Positions 15,050 to 23,050 are shown, counted from the first letter of the stretch. The stretch is 28,989 nucleotides of DNA from Thiotrichaceae bacterium UBA973 (GCA_002292815.1 DBBX01000016.1:1-28989); one strand, 5' to 3'. The notes: generated by a model not told the origin, from the sequence alone. A program made the numbers and translations.

Positions 15050-15637
15050 ATGTCTTCAATAGTTCAACCTGTAGCACCCGGAACATCAGATGATCCAGAA
15101 GTTAATGAATTAATCGATCAGGCTGTTAAAGGATGGTGGCACGATTCTGCAATGATGGGCGCTATTGCCCACCAACCGGACTTATTAAAAACTATCCTGC
15201 CAGTATTCGAATCTTTTTTCATAGCCGGTCGTATTCCAGCTCATCTGTTTGAGATGATGCGTCTTAAAACTGGTGAAATAAACCGCTGTGGCTATTGTAT
15301 GACCGTGCGTGCCGCTGGTGTAGTAGACCAAGTGAGCCCAAAAGAAGAGGCCTTTATGGGTGAAATTGATGAATCAGCTTTTACCCGTTCTGAGTATCTT
15401 GGTATCAAGCTCGCAGAATATATGGCCGGTGATCCGAATTATATTCCTGACGAGTTTTACGACGAATTAAGAAAAGAATTTACCAAAGAAGAGATCGTAG
15501 AACTCATTTTCGCTTGCAGTGTTTTCAATTTTGGCAACAAATTCAATATCACCATGCGACTTGATACGACAGATGAAAGCGATTACGAAACAGAAATGGC
15601 TTATCCGTTTATTCCCAAGGCCGCAGCAAATGGTTGA
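15050..15637 (+). CDS. AhpD-like / carboxymuconolactone decarboxylase family redox protein
   Basis: The 195-residue all-helical protein belongs to the AhpD/CMD superfamily. The core motif is INRCGYCMTVRAAGV with a CxxC pair at C80 and C83. Known AhpD-type active sites usually carry a histidine three or four positions after the second cysteine; here M84-T85-V86-R87 follow, so the proton-relay histidine seems replaced. Related proteins act as alkyl hydroperoxidases, decarboxylases or thiol oxidoreductases; which applies here is unknown. The start ATG has GAGGT 8 bases upstream. The 3' end overlaps the thioredoxin-like gene by 8 bp, so the two are translationally coupled, suggesting the thioredoxin reduces the CxxC pair. 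Confidence 0.85.
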   Translation: MSSIVQPVAPGTSDDPEVNELIDQAVKGWWHDSAMMGAIAHQPDLLKTILPVFESFFIAGRIPAHLFEMMRLKTGEINRCGYCMTVRAAGVVDQVSPKEEAFMGEIDESAFTRSEYLGIKLAEYMAGDPNYIPDEFYDELRKEFTKEEIVELIFACSVFNFGNKFNITMRLDTTDESDYETEMAYPFIPKAAANG

Positions 15638-15965
15638 GGTTAATAGCGCTGCAAATTTTTACGATGCAGATACAAGCGAAAGTAAAGAGACCATCCAGCA
15701 GGGTGGTCTCGTTATGCTCGACTTTTGGTCTACACACTGTGGTCCCTGTAAGTCATTAATACCGTTGCTTAATGAAATTGCCGGAAAGTACCCGAAACTT
15801 TCTATATTAAAAGTAAAGATTGAAGAAAATGACAGTTTGGCTGAAGAGTATGATGTGAGAAGCGTACCTGCTTTATTGTTATTTAAAGAGGGTGAGTATC
15901 TTGACCGGCTCATGGGCAAGTCTCCCTTTCCAATGATCGATAACTTCATTAATAAACATACGTAA
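15630..15965 (+). CDS. Thioredoxin-like protein with HCGPC active site
   Basis: This 111-residue thioredoxin fold has the redox motif FWSTHCGPCK (C37, C40), a cis-proline in SVPALLLF (P80) and no signal peptide, so it should act in the cytoplasm. The residue before the first cysteine is His where thioredoxins have Trp (WCGPC), a change expected to alter redox potential or partner choice. The frame is open further upstream, but ATG at 15630 inside ATGGTTGA, overlapping the previous stop, gives the normal thioredoxin length and typical coupled translation. The genetic pairing with an AhpD-like CxxC protein suggests a dedicated electron donor. Confidence 0.88.
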   Translation: MVEVNSAANFYDADTSESKETIQQGGLVMLDFWSTHCGPCKSLIPLLNEIAGKYPKLSILKVKIEENDSLAEEYDVRSVPALLLFKEGEYLDRLMGKSPFPMIDNFINKHT

Positions 15966-16026
15966 AAAAGACGATTAGAACTTGTTTGATTTGTTTCAAT
16001 CATTTTTTTTATGATATAAGAATATT

Positions 16027-16608
16027 ATGGCAAGACTTAGAGAGTTTGATTACAACGAGACGTTGCTAAATGCGGGTAAGCAATTTTGGGCAAATGGTTA
16101 TCAAGCGACGTCCATTAAAGATATAGCTTCAGTTACCGGTGTAAAACCCGGTAGTCTATACAAGGCATTTGGTGATAAAAAAGGATTGTTTCTAAAATGT
16201 GTTTCGCATTATATGGAACATACTTCTTATTATGCGATTCTAATTGAAAATCCCGAGGCTCCTTTTAAAGAAAGTCTCAATAAAATTTTCAAGCTGATAG
16301 TAGCTAGTTGTAATGAATCTGTCCGGAATAGTGGTTGTTTAGTAACGAACTCAGCTTTCGAAATGGTCTCTGTCGATAAAGAGATCTATGACGAAATGAA
16401 TAAGCACCTCTGCCAAATGAAACAAGCCGTCCTCAGCCGCATCCTTTCGGCACAAGCGTCAGGAGAAATAGATAAAAAGAAGGATGCCGAATCTTTGGCC
16501 GCCTACTTGATAACACTAATACAGGGTTTGTTAGTCTCATCGAGAGTTACTAAAGATAAAACCGAAATGCAAAAAGCAATTCAGATAGGTCTGGATCTAT
16601 TGGATTGA
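16027..16608 (+). CDS. TetR/AcrR family transcriptional regulator
   Basis: The 193-residue regulator has an N-terminal TetR helix-turn-helix: LLNAGKQFWANGYQATSIKDIASVTGVKPGSLYKAFGDKKGLF (about 13-55). Its ligand domain includes SGCLVTNSAFEM, a motif seen in the ComR/NemR-like branch. Several cysteines (in FLKCVSH, ASCNES, SGCLV, HLCQM) could sense oxidants or electrophiles, but that is speculation. It lies 61 bp after the thioredoxin-like gene. A weak inverted repeat with a T run and a TATGATAT box in that gap could give partial termination or a second promoter. Likely a local repressor of the AhpD-like/thioredoxin genes and perhaps the divergent GST, acting at the palindrome at 15004-15016. 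Confidence 0.88.
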   Translation: MARLREFDYNETLLNAGKQFWANGYQATSIKDIASVTGVKPGSLYKAFGDKKGLFLKCVSHYMEHTSYYAILIENPEAPFKESLNKIFKLIVASCNESVRNSGCLVTNSAFEMVSVDKEIYDEMNKHLCQMKQAVLSRILSAQASGEIDKKKDAESLAAYLITLIQGLLVSSRVTKDKTEMQKAIQIGLDLLD

Positions 16609-16638
16609 TATCTCCACTGAAAGAGTCATAACCCTAGA

Positions 16639-16677
16639 ACTGGGCCTTGGATATTTTATTCAAGGCTCAGTGCTTTT
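16639..16677 (+). terminator. Stem-loop terminator after the tetR gene
   Basis: ACTGGGCCTTG (16639-16649) pairs with CAAGGCTCAGT (16661-16671) over 11 bp with one G-T wobble and an AT-rich 11-base loop. GCTTTT follows on the plus strand, a short T tract. It sits in the convergent gap between tetR and dnaJ. Confidence 0.6.
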
Positions 16678-16726
16678 GAGAAGCGGACGACTGCATAGAT
16701 GCAACGAGCTCACCACAAGGCGAATA

Positions 16727-17863
16727 TTAACTGGTCATAGAGTCAAAAAATTTCTTCACGCCATCCAGCCATGAACTGGCTTGAGGGCTGTGTTTATTCC
16801 CACCACTATTCATTGTCGTTTCAAATTCTTTTAATAATTCTTTTTGTTTGCTAGTTAATTTAACCGGCGTTTCAATAATGATGCGGCAGAGTAAGTCACC
16901 GGTTGATGAACTTCTAACCGAACGAACGCCCTTTGATTTCAGACGAAACATTTTTCCGCTTTGAGATTCAGCAGGAATTTTCAATTTTACTTTTCCATTC
17001 AGGGTAGGCACTTCAAGTTCACCACCCAACGCCGCAGTAGTAAAACTGATAGGCACATCACAATAGAGATCCGTCACATCACGTTCAAAGATAGGATGCG
17101 CCTTAACAGAGATATGTACATATAAATCACCTGCAGGACCATTATTTTCACCAGCCTCGCCTTCACCAGAAAGACGAATCCGGTCACCATTATCAACACC
17201 TTCCGGTACCTTCACTGAAATGGTCTTACTATCCCTGACTCGGCCCTCGCCTCGACAAGGACCACATGGATCACTAATTATCTTCCCTTGGCCGCGACAC
17301 TGCGGACAGGCTTGTTGAACAGAAAAAAAGCCCTGTTGCATTCTGACCTGCCCATGTCCGGCACAGGTTGGGCAGCTTACCGGGGAACTGCCTTTCTTGG
17401 CGCCAGAACCTTTACAGCTCTCACAGACTATCATTTTCGGGACACGAATTTTTACTGTTGTTCCAGCAACGGCATCTTCCAAAGACAGTTCAAGGTTATA
17501 GCGTAAATCTGCACCGCGATAGACACGATTACCACCACGTCCACCGCCACCACCACCACCAAAAATATCACCAAAGACACTATCAAAAATGTCACCAAAC
17601 CCGGCACCACCTGCACCGCCACCTGCAGCACTGGTATCTACACCGGCATGGCCAAATTGGTCATAAGCAGCACGTTTTTGCGGATCAGATAAAATAACAT
17701 GTGCTTCTTTTGCTTCTTTAAACTTTTCCTCGGCTTTCTCATCACCTTCATTACGATCAGGGTGGTGTTTCATTGCCAAACGACGATAGGCTTTTTTTAA
17801 TTCAGCCTCATCAGCATTTTTTGAAACACCCAGTACTTCGTAATAATCTCGTTTATCTGCCAT
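16727..17863 (-). CDS. dnaJ: Chaperone protein DnaJ
   Basis: DnaJ is the Hsp40 co-chaperone that delivers unfolded proteins to DnaK and stimulates its ATPase. The 378-residue protein has every class I part: a J domain with HPD at 34-36, a Gly/Phe-rich linker (GGGAGGAGFGDIFDSVFGDIF and a glycine run, roughly 75-110), four zinc-finger repeats (CESCKGSG, CPTCAGHG, CPQCRGQG, CGPCRGEG), and the C-terminal substrate domain. It follows dnaK by 132 bp, with a strong hairpin in the gap. It is the last gene of the hrcA-grpE-dnaK-dnaJ group. Long frames on the opposite strand here, including a His-rich one, are shadows of the glycine-rich codons. Confidence 0.98.
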   Translation of the reverse strand: MADKRDYYEVLGVSKNADEAELKKAYRRLAMKHHPDRNEGDEKAEEKFKEAKEAHVILSDPQKRAAYDQFGHAGVDTSAAGGGAGGAGFGDIFDSVFGDIFGGGGGGGRGGNRVYRGADLRYNLELSLEDAVAGTTVKIRVPKMIVCESCKGSGAKKGSSPVSCPTCAGHGQVRMQQGFFSVQQACPQCRGQGKIISDPCGPCRGEGRVRDSKTISVKVPEGVDNGDRIRLSGEGEAGENNGPAGDLYVHISVKAHPIFERDVTDLYCDVPISFTTAALGGELEVPTLNGKVKLKIPAESQSGKMFRLKSKGVRSVRSSSTGDLLCRIIIETPVKLTSKQKELLKEFETTMNSGGNKHSPQASSWLDGVKKFFDSMTS

Positions 17864-17923
17864 GCCTATACTCTTTTTAAATTTCTATTTTATGTGCATT
17901 TTGCATAATGCTAATACGCAAAT

Positions 17924-17953
17924 AGCCCGGAGAAGAATATTCATCTCCGGGCT
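17924..17953 (-). other. Strong hairpin between dnaK and dnaJ
   Basis: AGCCCGGAGA and TCTCCGGGCT form a perfect 10-bp stem with a 10-base loop. On the minus strand only ATTTGCG follows, not a real T tract. It may lower read-through into dnaJ or protect the 3' end of a processed dnaK message. Confidence 0.6.
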
Positions 17954-17995
17954 GATTTATTGTAATTATGCTGCTATTGAAAAGCTTTTATACGA

Positions 17996-19930
17996 TTATT
18001 TTTTCTCGTCTTCAACTTCTTCAAACTCAGCATCGACAACATTATCATCTGCTGAATCATTACTATCCGCAGCTTCAGGGTTAGCTCCTGCATCACCGCC
18101 TTCTGCTGCTTGCTGTTCAGCATAAGCACGTTCGGCAAGTTTCCCTGCAACTTCCGTCAACTTGGTTGTCTTTTCTGTAATCGCTTCCTTGTCATCACCT
18201 TTTAAAGACTCTTCAAGATCCGCTATTGCAGCTTCAATGTCAGTCTTTTCTTGTTCTTCAACCTTGTCACCAAGATCTTCCATTGATTTCTGTGTTGCAT
18301 GAATCATGTTTTCCGCCATGTTACGCGTTTCAATCAACTCTTTGGCCATACGATCTTCTTCAGCATGCGCTTCAGCATCTTTAACCATGTTATCGATCTC
18401 TTCATCAGAAAGACCACTTGATGCCTTAATAACAATCGACTGTTCTTTTCCTGTCGCTTTGTCCTTAGCAGTTACGTTCAAGATACCATTCGCATCTATA
18501 TCGAAATTAACTTCAATTTGAGGCACGCCTCTCTGTGCTGGTGGAATATCACTTAGATCGAAACGACCCAATGATTTATTACCTGCAGCCATCTCACGTT
18601 CACCTTGTAATACATGCACGGTAACAGCTGTTTGATTATTTTCAGCGGTGGAAAAAACCTGATTGGCTTTAGTCGGTATCGTCGTATTCTTATCAATCAA
18701 CTTGGTCATGATACCGCCCATTGTCTCAATACCTAAAGACAACGGCGTAACGTCTAACAAGAGTACGTCTTTAACATCGCCACCCAGGACACCTGCTTGA
18801 ATAGCTGCACCAACGGCAACGGCTTCATCCGGGTTTACATCCTTACGTGGTTCTTTCTCAAAAAATGCTTGAACCTTCTCTTGTACCATTGGCATACGGG
18901 TTTGACCACCAACCAAAATAACATCGGTAATATCAGATTTTGATAAACCGGCATCATCGAGTGCAATTTTACAAGGAGAAATGGTTCGTTCAACAAGCTC
19001 TCCTACTAATGACTCCAGTTTAGCTCGCGTCATCTTCAAATTAAGATGCTTAGGACCACTAGAATCTGCCGTGATGTAAGGCAAATTAATATCCGTTTGT
19101 TGACTGGATGATAATTCTATTTTGGCTTTCTCTGCTGCTTCTTTAAGACGTTGCAGTGCCAAAGGATCATTATGTAGATCCACACCCTGCTCTTTTTTGA
19201 ATTCATCACAAAGGAAGTCAATGATACGGAAATCGAAATCTTCACCACCAAGGAAAGTATCACCATTGGTTGAAAGCACTTCAAACTGATGTTCTCCATC
19301 TATTTCGGCAATTTCAATAATGGACACGTCAAAAGTACCGCCACCTAAATCGTACACTGCAATCTTGGCATCGCCACGCTTTTTATCCATACCGTAGGCC
19401 AATGCCGCAGCGGTAGGCTCATTGATGATACGCTTGACTTCAAGCCCCGCGATTCGACCGGCATCTTTGGTTGCTTGACGCTGTGAATCATTAAAGTACG
19501 CAGGTACCGTAATAACGGCTTCAGTAACCTCTTCGCCAAGATAATCTTCTGCCGTTTTCTTCATCTTCATCAAGACGCGTGCAGAAACTTCAGGCGGCGC
19601 CATCTTTTTACCGTTGATTTCAACCCAGGCATCGCCGTTGTCCGCCTTAACAATCTTGTAAGGGACGAGTTTGATATCCTTTTGAACGGTGTCTTCTTCA
19701 AAACGACGACCGATGAGTCGCTTAACCGCATAAAGCGTATTATCAGGGTTAGTTACTGACTGGCGTTTAGCTGATTGGCCAACGAGCACTTCATCATCAT
19801 CAGCATAGGCAACAATCGATGGTGTTGTCCTGCCTCCCTCGCTATTTTCGATGACCTTTGCTTCGCCACCCTCGAGAACTGCCACACATGAGTTGGTGGT
19901 ACCGAGATCAATTCCAATTATCTTTGCCAT
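17996..19930 (-). CDS. dnaK: Chaperone protein DnaK (Hsp70)
   Basis: DnaK is the central ATP-dependent Hsp70 folding chaperone, working with DnaJ and GrpE. The 644-residue protein begins IIGIDLGTTNSCVAVLEGG and shows the Hsp70 signatures IYDLGGGTFDVS-type (here VYDLGGGTFDVSII) and VILVGGQTRMPMVQ, the linker VLLLDVTPLSLG, a substrate-binding domain and an acidic tail ending EEVEDEKK. Length and C-terminal EEV motif are normal for proteobacteria. ATG at 19930 has GGAG about 7 bases upstream. A sigma-32-like promoter lies 67-95 bp before the start, so dnaK-dnaJ can be induced independently of the CIRCE-controlled hrcA promoter. Confidence 0.99.
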   Translation of the reverse strand: MAKIIGIDLGTTNSCVAVLEGGEAKVIENSEGGRTTPSIVAYADDDEVLVGQSAKRQSVTNPDNTLYAVKRLIGRRFEEDTVQKDIKLVPYKIVKADNGDAWVEINGKKMAPPEVSARVLMKMKKTAEDYLGEEVTEAVITVPAYFNDSQRQATKDAGRIAGLEVKRIINEPTAAALAYGMDKKRGDAKIAVYDLGGGTFDVSIIEIAEIDGEHQFEVLSTNGDTFLGGEDFDFRIIDFLCDEFKKEQGVDLHNDPLALQRLKEAAEKAKIELSSSQQTDINLPYITADSSGPKHLNLKMTRAKLESLVGELVERTISPCKIALDDAGLSKSDITDVILVGGQTRMPMVQEKVQAFFEKEPRKDVNPDEAVAVGAAIQAGVLGGDVKDVLLLDVTPLSLGIETMGGIMTKLIDKNTTIPTKANQVFSTAENNQTAVTVHVLQGEREMAAGNKSLGRFDLSDIPPAQRGVPQIEVNFDIDANGILNVTAKDKATGKEQSIVIKASSGLSDEEIDNMVKDAEAHAEEDRMAKELIETRNMAENMIHATQKSMEDLGDKVEEQEKTDIEAAIADLEESLKGDDKEAITEKTTKLTEVAGKLAERAYAEQQAAEGGDAGANPEAADSNDSADDNVVDAEFEEVEDEKK

Positions 19931-19996
19931 TCGTCTTCTCCAAAAATTCTTAACTTACTGATTTATTGTGTTTAATTAATATAATGTTGTTTGATT

Positions 19997-20025
19997 AAAT
20001 GTGGACGGTTGCCTTCTATTTCAAG
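19997..20025 (-). promoter_or_regulatory. Heat-shock sigma-32-like promoter of dnaK
   Basis: On the minus strand, CTTGAAA is followed after 14 bases by CCACATTT. The sigma-32 consensus is CTTGAAA, 11-16 bases, CCCCATnT, so the -35 matches fully and the -10 differs at one base. It lies in the grpE-dnaK gap, 67 bases before the dnaK ATG. Confidence 0.75.
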
Positions 20026-20058
20026 CCTTTAATGTTAAAAACTTATGAAATAGCGCTA

Positions 20059-20658
20059 TTATTTAGCAACAACGACCATCGCTGGTCTTACCAGGCGTCC
20101 ATTCAACTCATAGCCTTTTTGCATGACCGTCACGACATGACCTGATTCAGCCCCTTCAATTTCCTGCATTGAGACTGCTTCATGTTGTTCCGGGTTGAAT
20201 TTTTCACCCTGTGGATCTATCGCTTTGACGTTGAATTTGTCCATGGCGGTATTGAACATCTTTACGGTTAGATCCATTCCTTCGCGTAAATCGTCAATAT
20301 TTTCTGCGCTTTCAGCAGCAGATATGCCTAATTCCAGGCTATCCATGATCGGTAAAAGTTCGTTTACAAACTTTTCCAAGGCATATTTATGTGCATTCTC
20401 GACATCTCGCCCGGTACGCTTACGCAAATTATCCATCTCAGCTTGCGCTCTGAGCGCAAGGTCTTTATTCGTCTGCGAGAGCTCTTTTTCTTTTTCGAGC
20501 TGTTTTTTCAAAAACTCGATATCGGTATCTGCCTGCTCCGCTGGTTCAAGCTCACCCTCTATATCTACGACGTCATTTAATTCTTCTAATGTTTCAACTT
20601 CTTGCTCTGCATCATTATTTATTTCATTTTGAGCGTTTTCATTTTCTTGAGCTGTCAT
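20059..20658 (-). CDS. grpE: Nucleotide exchange factor GrpE
   Basis: GrpE releases ADP from DnaK. The protein has an acidic, disordered N-terminus, a long coiled coil (about 60-105, containing LRAQAEMDNLRKRTGRDVENAHKYA split over two helices), and the C-terminal beta domain with GEKFNPEQHEAVSM and GYELNGRLVRPAMVVVAK, the family's usual ending. A frame opens at 20697, but ATG at 20658 has AAAGAGG 6 bases upstream and gives 199 residues, close to the E. coli length. It follows hrcA by 65 bp. The hrcA-grpE gap contains the GCATCCATGC motif seen elsewhere in the window. Confidence 0.96.
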   Translation of the reverse strand: MTAQENENAQNEINNDAEQEVETLEELNDVVDIEGELEPAEQADTDIEFLKKQLEKEKELSQTNKDLALRAQAEMDNLRKRTGRDVENAHKYALEKFVNELLPIMDSLELGISAAESAENIDDLREGMDLTVKMFNTAMDKFNVKAIDPQGEKFNPEQHEAVSMQEIEGAESGHVVTVMQKGYELNGRLVRPAMVVVAK

Positions 20659-20723
20659 TTCTAACCTCTTTTTAGACAATAGAATCCGTGCATCCATGCG
20701 GACACATTTTGACTATGTGGGGA

Positions 20724-21785
20724 TTAATTTTTTGAGTTCAAGGCAATACCAAGCATTTTTGCCGTAATATCAACAATGGGAATCACACGCTCATAATGCA
20801 TACGTGTGGGTCCGATTACGCCTAAAACACCCAGTATTTCGCCATCGACTTCATAGGGGGACGTGACGACACTACAGTTATCCAATACGTCATAACCTGA
20901 TTCCTCACCAATAAATATCTGCATGCCATCTGCATTTATTGCCTGCTCGAGTAAATGCAAAATGTCTCGCTTTTGATTAAATGTTTCAAATAATTTCTTT
21001 AATTTTTCTACGTCGGAGAGTTCAGCGAGATCCATTAGATTGGTTTGCCCGGAAAACAATAAATCATCACTCTCATTATTGGTATCGTCACTAGTAAAAG
21101 CAGTTTGTGCCATCTCAATGGCCGACTGCATAGACTGACTGACCTCTTCTTTCATCTTTTCCAGTTCGTCTAGAATTGATGCTCGAACCACTTTCAAGTC
21201 TTTGCCAGCAAAGATCTCATTCAGGTAATTAGAGACCTGCTGTAATTCTGAGGATGAATAGTGCTTAGCTGTTTTAATGATTCTATTTTGTACTTCTCGA
21301 TCATTTACAACCAGGATTACCAACACCCTGTTTGATGATAAGGAAACGAACTCAATATGCTGTAATTTAGATTGACTCGTGCGCGGCAGCATAACAACGC
21401 CTGCCAATTGAGTTATGTCCGATAACATCGATGATGTACGTTGCATCAATGAGGAATAATCATTTTCAGGCGCCATTTCTCGAGCAATTTTCTCAACTTC
21501 TGCTGATTTAAGATCATTCACCCTCAATAGGTTATCAACAAACAATCTATAGCCTTTGGCCGTAGGCACTCGCCCGGCAGAGGTATGCGGTGAATGCAGT
21601 AGACCAAAATCCTCAAGATCGGCCATAACATTGCGTATCGAGGCAGGGCTCAAGTTTAAATCTGAATCTTTAGAGAGTGTGCGCGAACCAACCGGGGCAC
21701 CATCATCAATGAAGTGCTCGACTAAAGCCTTGAAGAGATAAAGGCTACGTTCCGATAATTGCGAAGAATCTGTTGTTGAAACCAT
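20724..21785 (-). CDS. hrcA: Heat-inducible transcription repressor HrcA
   Basis: HrcA is the repressor that binds CIRCE and senses free GroEL. The 353-residue protein has an N-terminal winged helix (LVEHFIDDGAPVGSRTLS, LSPASIRNVMADLEDFGLL, then HTSAGRVPTAKGYRLFVD) and a GAF-like middle and C-terminal region (FIGEESGYDVLDNCSVVTSPY, GVLGVIGPTRMHYERVIPIVD). It heads the minus-strand order hrcA-grpE-dnaK-dnaJ, and a CIRCE operator sits 37 bp upstream of its ATG, indicating autoregulation. No clear Shine-Dalgarno is seen before ATG at 21785. Enteric relatives lack hrcA, so this excludes an enterobacterial host. Confidence 0.97.
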   Translation of the reverse strand: MVSTTDSSQLSERSLYLFKALVEHFIDDGAPVGSRTLSKDSDLNLSPASIRNVMADLEDFGLLHSPHTSAGRVPTAKGYRLFVDNLLRVNDLKSAEVEKIAREMAPENDYSSLMQRTSSMLSDITQLAGVVMLPRTSQSKLQHIEFVSLSSNRVLVILVVNDREVQNRIIKTAKHYSSSELQQVSNYLNEIFAGKDLKVVRASILDELEKMKEEVSQSMQSAIEMAQTAFTSDDTNNESDDLLFSGQTNLMDLAELSDVEKLKKLFETFNQKRDILHLLEQAINADGMQIFIGEESGYDVLDNCSVVTSPYEVDGEILGVLGVIGPTRMHYERVIPIVDITAKMLGIALNSKN

Positions 21786-21821
21786 ACTTAAACAAGGAAT
21801 ACAGAGAGAATAAGATTAAAT

Positions 21822-21848
21822 TTAGCACTCTACTGTATTGAGTGCAAA
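21822..21848. promoter_or_regulatory. CIRCE operator
   Basis: TTAGCACTC, nine bases, GAGTGCAAA. The CIRCE consensus is TTAGCACTC-N9-GAGTGCTAA, so the left arm is perfect and the right arm differs at one base. It lies between the divergent hrcA and nadK genes, 37 bp upstream of hrcA, where HrcA would repress its own operon. Confidence 0.93.
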
Positions 21849-21865
21849 ACATCTTCAACACACCT

Positions 21866-22184
21866 TATAATGAAAGCCAACAAGTAATAACTTCGGAGAG
21901 TTATTGGTCACTCCCGCAGAGCATGCTATGTTTGACGAAAAACCAACAGGATAGCGTCGTAATCCTGGATTCCTCAATTGATCGGCCATGAATTATGATT
22001 ATGTATTTTAAAATTGCGCCTTACTGTGAGTTAAGCATTCAAGCAATGCGCGGATTCGCCTACTCATCTGATTGCGGCTTTCTAGTCGGTGTAACTGAGT
22101 CAATCAAACACTCACTTAACATGCCGTTCTCTATGAATTATTTACGGTATAAACGAGCCCAAGTAAGGATTCCAGGATTAAACT
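21866..22184 (+). promoter_or_regulatory. nadK promoter candidate and long structured leader
   Basis: A TATAAT at 21866-21871 (+) next to CIRCE is a good -10 box, with only a weak -35. The region from there to the nadK ATG (about 310 bp) has no gene I trust. It holds a hairpin AATAACT-TCGGAG-AGTTATT (21886-21905) and a 15-base inverted repeat with one mismatch, TAATCCTGGATTCCT at 21960-21974 and AGGATTCCAGGATTA at 22166-22180. The right arm contains the AGGA ribosome site of nadK, so pairing of the arms would hide it. A 65-codon frame inside (21995-22192) overlaps nadK and looks spurious. Confidence 0.45.
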
Positions 22185-23048
22185 ATGTTTAAGCGAATCG
22201 GACTTATCACTAACTCTGGCGTCAAAGCCATTCAAACTACGTTGGCTGAGTTGCTTGAATATCTGGAGTCTCGTGAACGAACAATCATTCTGGATAAGTG
22301 TTGTGCAGAATTACTAGATGATCACAATCTTGATGTCTTTGATTCGAGTGAGCTGGGAGCGCATTGTGATCTCGTCATCGCCATTGGTGGTGATGGCACG
22401 ATGTTGATGGCGTCACACATACTTTGTGATTTCAACGTGCCATTACTAGGCATCAATCTCGGTCATGTTGGTTTTCTGGCAGATATCCCGGCAGATAATA
22501 TCGCCAGCAATATGGATGAAATACTGAATGGCCATTATGTCGAAGATGTGCGCTTCCTGTTGAGAGGCCAGGTCTTTCGCGGTGAAGAATGTATGTTTGA
22601 GGGTAATGCTATCAACGACATTATTATCCAAAAGTGGAATATTGCTAGATTGGTAGAGTTAGAAACCTATATCAATGGGACATTTGTTCATACACATCGA
22701 TCTGACGGGATGATTGTCTCATCACCGACGGGCTCTACTGCCTATGCGCTCGCAGGCGGCGGGCCGATTGTCCACCCATCACTTGATGCCTTGTTATTAG
22801 TGCCTATTTGTCCACACTCATTGACTAACCGCCCAATTGTTATTGACGGTAATAGCCATATCGAGGTCGTGATTGGTAATAGAGAAATTGATCAAGCGCA
22901 TCTAACCCTGGATGGTGAGATAAAGATGGAGCTTATCCCCAGCGACCGTGTGCGGGTAGAAAAGAAAAACAAAAACGTAAGATTAATTCACCCGCCTAAT
23001 CACGATCAATTCCATATACTGCGCGAAAAATTAAACTGGAGTAAATAA
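22185..23048 (+). CDS. nadK: NAD kinase
   Basis: NadK phosphorylates NAD to NADP. The 287-residue protein has VIAIGGDGTMLMAS with the GGDGT motif at 68-72, LLGINLGHVGFLADI, the NDIIIQK segment (NE/D motif), and SDGMIVSSPTGSTAYALAGGGPIVHP, all diagnostic. The start is ATG at 22185, with AGGA 7 bases upstream lying inside the right arm of an inverted repeat. recN follows after 2 bp, an arrangement common in gammaproteobacteria, so the two are co-transcribed. Confidence 0.97.
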   Translation: MFKRIGLITNSGVKAIQTTLAELLEYLESRERTIILDKCCAELLDDHNLDVFDSSELGAHCDLVIAIGGDGTMLMASHILCDFNVPLLGINLGHVGFLADIPADNIASNMDEILNGHYVEDVRFLLRGQVFRGEECMFEGNAINDIIIQKWNIARLVELETYINGTFVHTHRSDGMIVSSPTGSTAYALAGGGPIVHPSLDALLLVPICPHSLTNRPIVIDGNSHIEVVIGNREIDQAHLTLDGEIKMELIPSDRVRVEKKNKNVRLIHPPNHDQFHILREKLNWSK

Positions 23049-23050
23049 GC

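Noticed and set aside
17516..17660. Short repeats near the dnaJ Gly-rich region as a CRISPR or satellite
   Set aside because: They are codon-level repeats of glycine and alanine in the linker, with no regular spacer pattern.
17368..17697. Histidine-rich 109-codon frame on the plus strand
   Set aside because: It is the antisense shadow of the Gly/Phe-rich linker and zinc-finger codons of dnaJ.
21995..22192. 65-codon frame before nadK
   Set aside because: Overlaps the nadK start out of frame, has no clear ribosome site and no recognisable motif; fits better as leader sequence.
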